Part shown: positions 26,872 through 32,420 of the stretch, one piece after another
Layout of the letters: each line of letters opens with the position of its first letter
Numbering within the stretch: the first letter of the stretch is position 1
Source of the DNA: Clostridia bacterium
GTDB taxonomy: Bacteria > Bacillota > Clostridia > Christensenellales > Borkfalkiaceae
Reading direction: 5' to 3'
Length of the DNA stretch: 32,420 bases
Assembly: GCA_017471945.1 (NCBI GenBank)
Contig: JAFURH010000090.1
Coordinates: forward strand, 1 to 32,420
Position numbers and translations under genes: made by a program
The notes under the pieces: generated by a model
What the model saw: the letters and a program-made list of their open reading frames with translations, nothing else
What the model was told of the DNA's origin: nothing
Database searches by the model: none

Positions 26872-28476
26872 ATGTATCAGTATACTCAAGAACAACTTGA
26901 ATCAATGAAAAAAGTAGAAGAAACCCGCGCTTCCCGTATTGAAAAATTACACGCGCGTATGTCGGCGGAAGAAAAGGACGCCGTTTTGGCGGAATTCCAT
27001 CCCGACTATATCACTTCGGCGTATGAAGAACTCAAAGTCGGAAAAAATAAAGGAGGGAAGGTGCTCCACGAGCTTGCCGATCTTTTGCAGGGTCGTTCCA
27101 GAACGCTTGACCTTACGATCGATCTTACGAAGATCGACTACGACGTAGACGTGCTCGTGATCGGCGGAGGCGGCGCAGGATCTTCGGCGGCGATCGAAGC
27201 GCACGAACGCGGCGCAAACGTTATGATCGTCACGAAACTCCGTTTGGGCGACGCGAACACGGCGATGGCGGAAGGCGGTATCCAAGCGGCGGATAAACCC
27301 AACGACAGCCCTGCAACGCACTATCTCGACGCGCTCGGCGGGGGGCATTTCAAAAATAAGCCCGAGCTTTTGTATAAGCTGGTAAACGAAGCGCCCGAAG
27401 CCATTCTTTGGCTTAACAACCTCGGCGTTATGTTCGATAAGGAAGAGGACGGCACGATGGTCACCACGCACGGCGGCGGTACGTCCAGAAAGCGTATGCA
27501 CGCTTGCCGCGACTATTCGGGCTCGGAAATTATGAGAACGCTTCGCGACGAAGTGTTTAACCGCGGTATCACCGTCGTCGATTTCACTTCCGCGATCGAA
27601 CTTATCAAGGATACCGAAGGCAAGGTCGCGGGCGCGGTCTTAATGAATATGGAAACGCAGGAAATCTTGATCGCAAGGGCAAAAACCATCGTGATCGCAA
27701 CGGGCGGCGCGGGCAGATTGCACTATCAAGGCTTCCCGACTTCCAATCACTACGGCGCAACGGCGGACGGACTCGTTTTGGGGTACAGAGCGGGCGCGAA
27801 GCTTCTCTATCCCGAAACCCTTCAATATCACCCTACGGGCGCGGCAGAGCCCACGCAAATCTACGGCGCGCTCGTAACCGAAAAGGTGCGTTCGTTGGGC
27901 GCACAGCTCGTCAATAAAGACGGCGAAGCGTTCGTCTATTCGCTCGAAACGCGCGACGTTACGGCTTCTTCCATTATCCGCGAATGTAAAGCGCATAAGA
28001 AAGGCATTAAAACGACGGACGGCGAGGGCGTATGGCTGGATACGCCGCTGATCGATATCTTAAACGGCGAAGGAACGATCGAAAAACGTATTCCCGCAAT
28101 GCTTCGTATGTTTGGCAAATACGGGATCGATATTCGGAAAGAACCCATTTTGATCTATCCTACTCTTCATTATCAGAACGGCGGTTTGGATATAGGCGCA
28201 AACGGTATGACTTGCGTGGAAAATCTCTACGTTGCGGGCGAAGCGGTCGGGGGGATTCACGGCACGAACCGCTTGATGGGGAACTCCCTTCTCGATATTA
28301 TCGTATTCGGCAGAAACGCCGGTCAGCAAGCGGGCGAGAAGTGCAAGAGCGTTCAGCTTAAAGAACTCACGCTCGATCACGTGCAAGAATTCGAGAAAGA
28401 ACGTAAAGAAGCGGGAATTTCTTCGGAGATGCCTTCTCCCAGACTTCTTCCCGATTACAGAAGAAAAGTGAATTGA
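26872..28476 (+). CDS. frdA: Fumarate reductase flavoprotein subunit, soluble TfrA/FrdA type
   Basis: The product has 534 residues. An unusual ~90-residue charged N-terminal extension precedes the FAD motif GGGGAG (98-103). Fumarate-site residues are all present: HPTG (His320), Arg361 in RDVT, His433 in LHYQNGG, and Arg467 in NRLMGNSLLD. The histidine that binds FAD covalently in membrane FrdA/SdhA is replaced by Asn129 (ANTAMAEGG), so FAD should be non-covalent, as in thiol:fumarate reductase and L-aspartate oxidase. The C-terminal helical domain is short: only ~50 residues follow the second FAD region. L-aspartate oxidase (NadB) is the main alternative, but pairing with frdB and the fumC-Hdr operon favours fumarate reductase. 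Confidence 0.87.
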   Translation: MYQYTQEQLESMKKVEETRASRIEKLHARMSAEEKDAVLAEFHPDYITSAYEELKVGKNKGGKVLHELADLLQGRSRTLDLTIDLTKIDYDVDVLVIGGGGAGSSAAIEAHERGANVMIVTKLRLGDANTAMAEGGIQAADKPNDSPATHYLDALGGGHFKNKPELLYKLVNEAPEAILWLNNLGVMFDKEEDGTMVTTHGGGTSRKRMHACRDYSGSEIMRTLRDEVFNRGITVVDFTSAIELIKDTEGKVAGAVLMNMETQEILIARAKTIVIATGGAGRLHYQGFPTSNHYGATADGLVLGYRAGAKLLYPETLQYHPTGAAEPTQIYGALVTEKVRSLGAQLVNKDGEAFVYSLETRDVTASSIIRECKAHKKGIKTTDGEGVWLDTPLIDILNGEGTIEKRIPAMLRMFGKYGIDIRKEPILIYPTLHYQNGGLDIGANGMTCVENLYVAGEAVGGIHGTNRLMGNSLLDIIVFGRNAGQQAGEKCKSVQLKELTLDHVQEFEKERKEAGISSEMPSPRLLPDYRRKVN

Positions 28477-28501
28477 TAGTGAATAGAGAAAAGCACGAGA
28501 C

Positions 28502-28533
28502 AAAACGCACGAAGGTACGCTTTGTGCGTTTTT
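28502..28533 (+). terminator. Hairpin between frdA and the exchanger gene (terminator or attenuator)
   Basis: A 9-bp stem (28502-28510 with 28524-28532) and a 13-nt loop end in five T residues. It lies after frdA and just before the exchanger RBS, with no clear new promoter between. It may partially terminate and set a lower exchanger level. Confidence 0.55.
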
Positions 28534-28558
28534 GTCCGCAAATCGGAGGTTTAATAGT

Positions 28559-29800
28559 ATGATTTATTTAGGTAGTGTCGCGGGCTCGTTGTTATCGACT
28601 TTATTTATCGTTTTTGCGATTGCTGCGATAGGGTATTTGGTCGGCGGGATCAAGATCAAAGGTATTTCTCTCGGTACGGCAGGGGTACTTCTGATTGCCC
28701 TCGTCGTCGGAATCGTATTCAGTCTTTGCGGAGATAAGATCGGCGATAGCGTAACGCTCGCCTTTACGATCGGAAAAACGAAGATCACGCTCTACGACGC
28801 GTCGATCAAAAAACTGTTCGATCTCGTATCGAATATCGGTACGGCAATGTTCGTCACGGCAGTCGGCTTGATTGCTGGACCGAAATTTTTCCGTTCCTTT
28901 AATAAAAGTATGATTTCCTACGTCGCTATGGGCGCGATCATCATCGTGCTCGGCGTTGGTATGACGGTACTTATTTCCGCTCTCGGCGGAATGGATATGG
29001 CAACGGGCACGGGGCTTTTGGCTGGTTCGCTTACGTCTACACCCGCTTTCTCGGCGGCAAAAGACGCGGCGAAAGAAATCAGCGAAGCGTTGGAATCCAA
29101 AGTTGCGGCGGGGTATGGTATCGGATATCTCTACGGCGTTTTAGGCGTAGTGTTGTTCGTGCAGATTATGCCGAAGATCTTAAAAGTCAATATCGAAGAA
29201 GAGCGCGCAAACTTTATCGCGGCAGGTACGGTCGTCCTCCAGGAGGACGATAAAAAGCGTGTCGATATCGACGATTTCGGCTTCTTTCCGTTCTGTTTAA
29301 CGGTTGTTTTAGGTCTTATTATCGGGGCAATCAAGATCCCCGGGATCAATTTCAGCCTCGGTTCAAGCGGCGGTACGCTCGTTTCCGGTCTTATCGTAGG
29401 GCATTTCGGTCACGTGGGAAAAATCAATTTACGAGTATCCAAAACCACGTTGAATTTCTTCCGCGAACTCGGTCTTATGCTCTTTTTGATCGGTGCGGGT
29501 GTTCCTGCGGGACTTCGGTTTATCGATAGTTTCAGTCCTTGGTATTTTGTTTACGGTATCATTTTAACGACCGTTCCTATGATAGTAGGCTTTATTCTCG
29601 GAAAGTACGTGTTCAAACTCTCGATTTTCAACAATCTCGGTTCGATCACGGGTGGTATGACTTCTACTCCCGCTTTGGGCTCTTTGATCAACGTAGCGGG
29701 CACGGACGACGTTTCTTCGGCATACGCCGCAACGTATCCGATCGCCTTGGTTTTGATCGTAGTCTCGGCTAATTTAATGGTAACGATCGGTTGTATGTAA
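28559..29800 (+). CDS. AAE/SucE-family dicarboxylate or amino-acid exchanger, short form
   Basis: This is a polytopic membrane protein of 413 residues, with two hydrophobic halves each carrying the family repeat (GSLTSTPAF and GGMTSTPAL) of the aspartate:alanine exchanger (AspT/YidE/SucE) group. Corynebacterium SucE is a succinate exporter of this family, and the neighbours make succinate, so succinate export or fumarate/succinate or aspartate/succinate exchange is the best guess. SucE and AspT are ~540-560 residues and carry TrkA-C domains between the halves. Here that linker is short, so cytoplasmic regulatory domains are absent. ATG 28559 is preceded by GGAGG at 28545-28549. Two terminator-like hairpins bracket it. 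Confidence 0.68.
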   Translation: MIYLGSVAGSLLSTLFIVFAIAAIGYLVGGIKIKGISLGTAGVLLIALVVGIVFSLCGDKIGDSVTLAFTIGKTKITLYDASIKKLFDLVSNIGTAMFVTAVGLIAGPKFFRSFNKSMISYVAMGAIIIVLGVGMTVLISALGGMDMATGTGLLAGSLTSTPAFSAAKDAAKEISEALESKVAAGYGIGYLYGVLGVVLFVQIMPKILKVNIEEERANFIAAGTVVLQEDDKKRVDIDDFGFFPFCLTVVLGLIIGAIKIPGINFSLGSSGGTLVSGLIVGHFGHVGKINLRVSKTTLNFFRELGLMLFLIGAGVPAGLRFIDSFSPWYFVYGIILTTVPMIVGFILGKYVFKLSIFNNLGSITGGMTSTPALGSLINVAGTDDVSSAYAATYPIALVLIVVSANLMVTIGCM

Positions 29801-29805
29801 AAACG

Positions 29806-29847
29806 AAAGAGTGGATTTCTCTTCGCGGGAAATCCACTCTTTTCTTG
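29806..29847 (+). terminator. Strong intrinsic terminator after the exchanger gene
   Basis: A 13-bp perfect stem (29806-29818 with 29830-29842), closed by one further C-G pair, with a short loop and a T-rich tail. It ends the carbon/redox island. Confidence 0.9.
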
Positions 29848-29875
29848 AAAAATGAAAAAACATAGCGAAAAACAC

Positions 29876-29904
29876 TTGCATTTTTTATTGGAATGGTATA
29901 TAAT
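29876..29904 (+). promoter_or_regulatory. Promoter of the tRNA-Ser gene
   Basis: TTGCAT (29876-29881), 17-bp spacer and TATAAT (29899-29904), starting 12 bp before the mature tRNA 5' end. Confidence 0.75.
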
Positions 29905-29916
29905 AAGTAGGCTGTT

Positions 29917-30006
29917 GCAGAGATGGCGGAGCGGCTGAACGCGCACGATTCGAAATCGTGTTATGCAGGAATGTATACGAGGGTTCAAATCCCTCTCTCT
30001 GCGCCA
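29917..30006 (+). tRNA. tRNA-Ser, anticodon CGA
   Basis: The acceptor stem GCAGAGA pairs with TCTCTGC. The anticodon stem CACGA/TCGTG encloses loop TTCGAAA, with anticodon CGA at 29951-29953 reading UCG. The T arm is GAGGG-TTCAAAT-CCCTC, with a long class II variable arm before it as in tRNA-Ser. CCA is encoded at 30004-30006. Confidence 0.95.
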
Positions 30007-30043
30007 AAAAATAAGGAAAGGTGAAAACCTTTCCTTATTTTTT
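30006..30043 (+). terminator. Intrinsic terminator after tRNA-Ser
   Basis: A 16-bp inverted repeat (30006-30021 with 30028-30043), a 6-nt loop and a T-rich 3' arm. It abuts the CCA end. Confidence 0.85.
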
Positions 30044-30048
30044 AAATG

Positions 30049-30086
30049 AAAAACCGTTGGTTTGTTATAAGACCGACGGTTTTTTC
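30049..30086 (+). terminator. Second terminator-like hairpin downstream of tRNA-Ser
   Basis: A ~12-bp stem with one G-U pair (about 30049-30061 with 30072-30085) and a T run. The tandem arrangement with the preceding hairpin gives tight insulation. Confidence 0.7.
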
Positions 30087-30221
30087 TTTATATATCACGG
30101 AAAACGGAAATGATGGAATGTAACGCTTTCATCAAAAGCAACGATAAAAATCAACAAAAGAAAAGTTCGTTCAGAGAAGCATAAAGGTTTATTTTGAAGA
30201 AAATCGGGTTTGTTTTACATA

Positions 30222-30250
30222 TTTATTTTTTAATTTTGATTTGTTATAAT
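30222..30250 (+). promoter_or_regulatory. Promoter of the repeat lipoprotein gene
   Basis: The extended -10 TGT-TATAAT (hexamer 30245-30250) has a weak TTTATT at the -35 position 17 bp upstream. The ~70-nt leader ends in AGGAGG. Apart from this, 30087-30328 holds nothing I can support; I see no riboswitch pattern. Confidence 0.65.
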
Positions 30251-30328
30251 GATTACACTCCTATCTTGACGTAGCTTTTCAGTCGGGACGGGTAGCAGGT
30301 TTTGTTAAAAATAGTACAGGAGGAAACT

Positions 30329-32353
30329 ATGAAAAGGAAAGTAACTTTATGGCTTTTAACAGCGATGTTTTGCCTTTGCGGAGGCGGCTTGATCGCTTGC
30401 GACGACGGCGACGGTCAAAACAATTCCTCGGGCGGAAATTCGGAGACGGTAACGTGTACTCACGATTATAAGCTTGAAGGAACGGTGGAAGCTACTTGCG
30501 TAAAAGACGGTGCGAAAACGTATAAGTGCTCGAAGTGCGAAGATACATACAGCGAAACACTCGTCAAAACGGGGCACAACTACGGCGAATGGACTCAGAC
30601 CAAAGACCCCGATTGTGCGCAAGACGGGGAAAAACAGCGGACTTGCTCCATCTGCAACGTGGTGGAAACGGATTACGTAGCGTCCCTGCCGCATACTTAT
30701 ATTGAAATGCTTACCGAGAACTCGTCGTGTACGGAGCAAGGCTACGTGGTTTACGTTTGCGAAGAGTGTGAGGACACGTATACGACGTACCAAGACGCAC
30801 TCGGGCATACGCCTACGGGAGAAGGCGAAGTGACGGCGGCAAAATGCTTGGAGGACGGATACACGACTTACCACTGTTCCGTTTGCAACGAGGATTATAC
30901 CGAGGTTATCGAAAAGCTCGGGCATAACTATCAAAAGACGAGCGCCGTAGCCGCGACTTGCGACAATTTCGGCTATAACGTGGAGACTTGTCAAAACTGC
31001 CAAGATATAAAGCACGTATACGCGGCACAGAAATTGGAACATACTTTCGATGATTCGGGAGTATGCGAAGACTGTAAGTTACATATCACGGATGCGATGT
31101 TGTTCAACACGAAAGACGGCAAAAATTTCTCCTTCGTGGAAAAGTCGGCGGATTACGGTTACGTGGTAAACGCCATTGATAATACTTATTTTCATAAGTT
31201 GATCATATCCCGCGCGACGATCGACGCGCTTATCCAACAGTCGATAACGGGCTTTAAAATGGAATTCGGGTGTCCTGATACTACCTGGCGTGCGTTTGGA
31301 TACAAGACGGCGGATATGATCGATTACAGCTATTATAACGTATTCCAGCAAGGCTACGGTGGTACGGCGAAATTTGAAATCGAGTTCGCGCCGAAGGGCG
31401 TATTGAACGAAGAGATGGTAACGAGCGAAGGTCTGGTGATCGACGTGTTATACCGCGCTAACGGAAATGCGACGGAAGGCGTCTTATATCAGGACGAGGG
31501 AACTTGTTCGGATTATGCTTTGAGCGTAGGTTATAATATTTCGTATAACGAAAAACTTCCCGCGACGTGGATCTCTTCCGAGCTTGAAGTTTCGTACGAC
31601 GGTTCGAAGTGGGAGCTTTTTAAGTCAAGCGGAGTAAACGGTTTCGTAAACATCGCCGTACAAGCGGGTGCGATCGAAAAATGGATGGAATCCGGCGTAA
31701 CGAAGCTTACCTTTACCGTTGAGCATAAGACCGATAAAGGTATGTACGGCGGTCTTTCGCTCAAATCGCCTCAGGTAACCGCCAACGGCAAGATCTCCTT
31801 TACCATTGATCTTACAGAGGAAATGAAGGAAACGGGTTATACTTTCAACGAATTGTACGTGAGCGATTATTTCGGAAAAGCATCAAATGCAACGGTGAAG
31901 TGCGACGGCTTCTATCTCACGGTTTCGCCTGTAAAAGCGTTTAATATCAGCGACGCTTCGACGTGGCTTATCGCCGAAGATATGACGTTTACGCAAAAGG
32001 ACGCAACGATTACCTTCACGGGTAAAGCTACAGGCGGACACGCGACGACCTTCTCCAAAGAATGGGTTGCGTATTATCTCGACAAGGGCGTTACCTCGCT
32101 TACCTTCTCGTTTGCGTCGAAAGATGGGGAATTGTCGTCGTTGGCGAGTACCTATCTGACGGGCGGCGTCAACTCAAAGGGCTCGTTTACGCTTACGCTC
32201 ACTGAAGCGATGAGGACGAACGGCGTTAATATCAATTTCTGGTATTATACGTGGACGGCAGGGTGGACGAGCGAACAGGAGAAAAATCCCGATCTCGAGA
32301 TAGTGGAATCTACCGGCTTCGTCCTTACGATCACGGAAACGGTTGCGGAATAA
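30329..32353 (+). CDS. Large surface lipoprotein with CxxC repeats and C-terminal beta-sandwich-like repeats
   Basis: The product has 674 residues. It begins with a lipoprotein signal peptide (hydrophobic helix, then lipobox LIAC with Cys24) and a Gly/Asn/Ser linker. Residues ~43-250 hold five to six imperfect ~40-45-residue units, each with a late CxxC (CSKC, CSIC, CEEC, CSVC, CQNC, CEDC) and a GHxY/PHTY turn, a pattern that may bind zinc or form disulfides. The last ~350 residues contain about two copies of a beta-rich unit with a tryptophan start, GVT(S/K)LTF, and LTEEM/LTEAM near the end. AGGAGG at 30318-30323 fixes ATG 30329. The function is unknown; binding or adhesion at the cell surface is likely. 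It is probably an acquired, rapidly evolving gene type. Confidence 0.75.
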   Translation: MKRKVTLWLLTAMFCLCGGGLIACDDGDGQNNSSGGNSETVTCTHDYKLEGTVEATCVKDGAKTYKCSKCEDTYSETLVKTGHNYGEWTQTKDPDCAQDGEKQRTCSICNVVETDYVASLPHTYIEMLTENSSCTEQGYVVYVCEECEDTYTTYQDALGHTPTGEGEVTAAKCLEDGYTTYHCSVCNEDYTEVIEKLGHNYQKTSAVAATCDNFGYNVETCQNCQDIKHVYAAQKLEHTFDDSGVCEDCKLHITDAMLFNTKDGKNFSFVEKSADYGYVVNAIDNTYFHKLIISRATIDALIQQSITGFKMEFGCPDTTWRAFGYKTADMIDYSYYNVFQQGYGGTAKFEIEFAPKGVLNEEMVTSEGLVIDVLYRANGNATEGVLYQDEGTCSDYALSVGYNISYNEKLPATWISSELEVSYDGSKWELFKSSGVNGFVNIAVQAGAIEKWMESGVTKLTFTVEHKTDKGMYGGLSLKSPQVTANGKISFTIDLTEEMKETGYTFNELYVSDYFGKASNATVKCDGFYLTVSPVKAFNISDASTWLIAEDMTFTQKDATITFTGKATGGHATTFSKEWVAYYLDKGVTSLTFSFASKDGELSSLASTYLTGGVNSKGSFTLTLTEAMRTNGVNINFWYYTWTAGWTSEQEKNPDLEIVESTGFVLTITETVAE

Positions 32354-32371
32354 TTTAGGAAATCAACTATT

Positions 32372-32420
32372 ATGGAAATGAACGAAACCAAAAACGTTTT
32401 AACTCGGAAGGAAAAACATA
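32372..32420 (+). CDS. Start of an unidentified gene (3'-truncated by window end)
   Basis: An ATG preceded at 11 nt by AGGA opens a frame that runs to the window edge (about 16 polar residues). It lies 18 bp after the lipoprotein stop, so it may be co-transcribed. Nothing can be recognised. Confidence 0.4.
   Translation, partial: MEMNETKNVLTRKEKH

Noticed and set aside
26187-28560. Membrane anchor subunit (FrdC/SdhC) beside frdBA
   Set aside because: No hydrophobic small reading frame exists between flxA and the exchanger; the exchanger is a transporter with AAE repeats, not a cytochrome b.
29917-30300. Integrative element attached to the tRNA-Ser 3' end
   Set aside because: No integrase, no direct repeat of the tRNA end and no mobile gene are seen downstream in the window.
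30250-30328. c-di-GMP or other riboswitch in the lipoprotein leader
   Set aside because: The GGTAGCAGG-like segment lacks the conserved core of known classes and the leader is too short.

Overview
The window looks like chromosomal DNA from an anaerobic, spore-forming-lineage member of the Bacillota (class Clostridia), probably an uncultured gut relative. The reasons are: spoIIID directly after a topoisomerase pair, HdrABC/Flx-type redox genes, a fumarate reductase, a sigma-A-like promoter set with 17-bp spacers and frequent extended -10 (TGn) elements, AAGGAG/GGAGG ribosome-binding sites, and a lipoprotein with CxxC repeats typical of gut Clostridia. I cannot name genus or species. I see no phage, IS element, CRISPR array or rRNA.

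Layout. (1) 1-2848, plus strand: a metal-homeostasis-like cluster. It holds the 3' part of a CobW/G3E-type gene with a His/Cys-rich tandem repeat, a second CobW-like GTPase fused to a YcgQ-type (TIGR03943/DUF1980) domain, and a zinc-type MDR dehydrogenase. It ends at a strong terminator shared with the convergent ychF. (2) 2925-8429: ychF (minus) and argS (plus) diverge from back-to-back promoters; then comes the RNA-polymerase-recycling helicase gene helD. (3) 8571-13551: a type IIA topoisomerase pair (probably parE-parC) and spoIIID. (4) 13578-17133: tyrA, then a translationally coupled trio of a small calycin-like protein, an MBL-fold hydrolase and a highly divergent Rho whose catalytic residues look lost. 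(5) 17204-29847: a twelve-gene metabolic island. It starts with a lactate/malate-family dehydrogenase carrying the malate-type specificity arginine, then fumC, hdrB, hdrC, hdrA, an mvhD/flxD-like gene, two Fe-S subunits, an FAD/NAD subunit (flxA-like), a ferredoxin-type fumarate reductase Fe-S subunit, a soluble-type fumarate reductase flavoprotein, and, after a hairpin, an AAE/SucE-family exchanger. (6) 29876-32420: tRNA-Ser(CGA) with its own promoter and terminators, a large repeat lipoprotein, and the first codons of another gene.

How the genes fit together. Region 5 is the main point of interest. The genes would carry oxaloacetate to malate, fumarate and succinate and then move succinate out. 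The fumarate reductase has no membrane anchor. It is embedded with an HdrABC-Flx complex, a known NADH-linked electron-bifurcating module. The Fe-S subunit resembles archaeal thiol:fumarate reductase TfrB without its CCG domain, and HdrB, which has two complete CCG motifs, is encoded in the same operon. I infer a soluble complex coupling NADH oxidation to fumarate reduction, possibly by way of a dithiol/disulfide, and to ferredoxin reduction. This rests on gene content and motifs only; no biochemical support is visible here.
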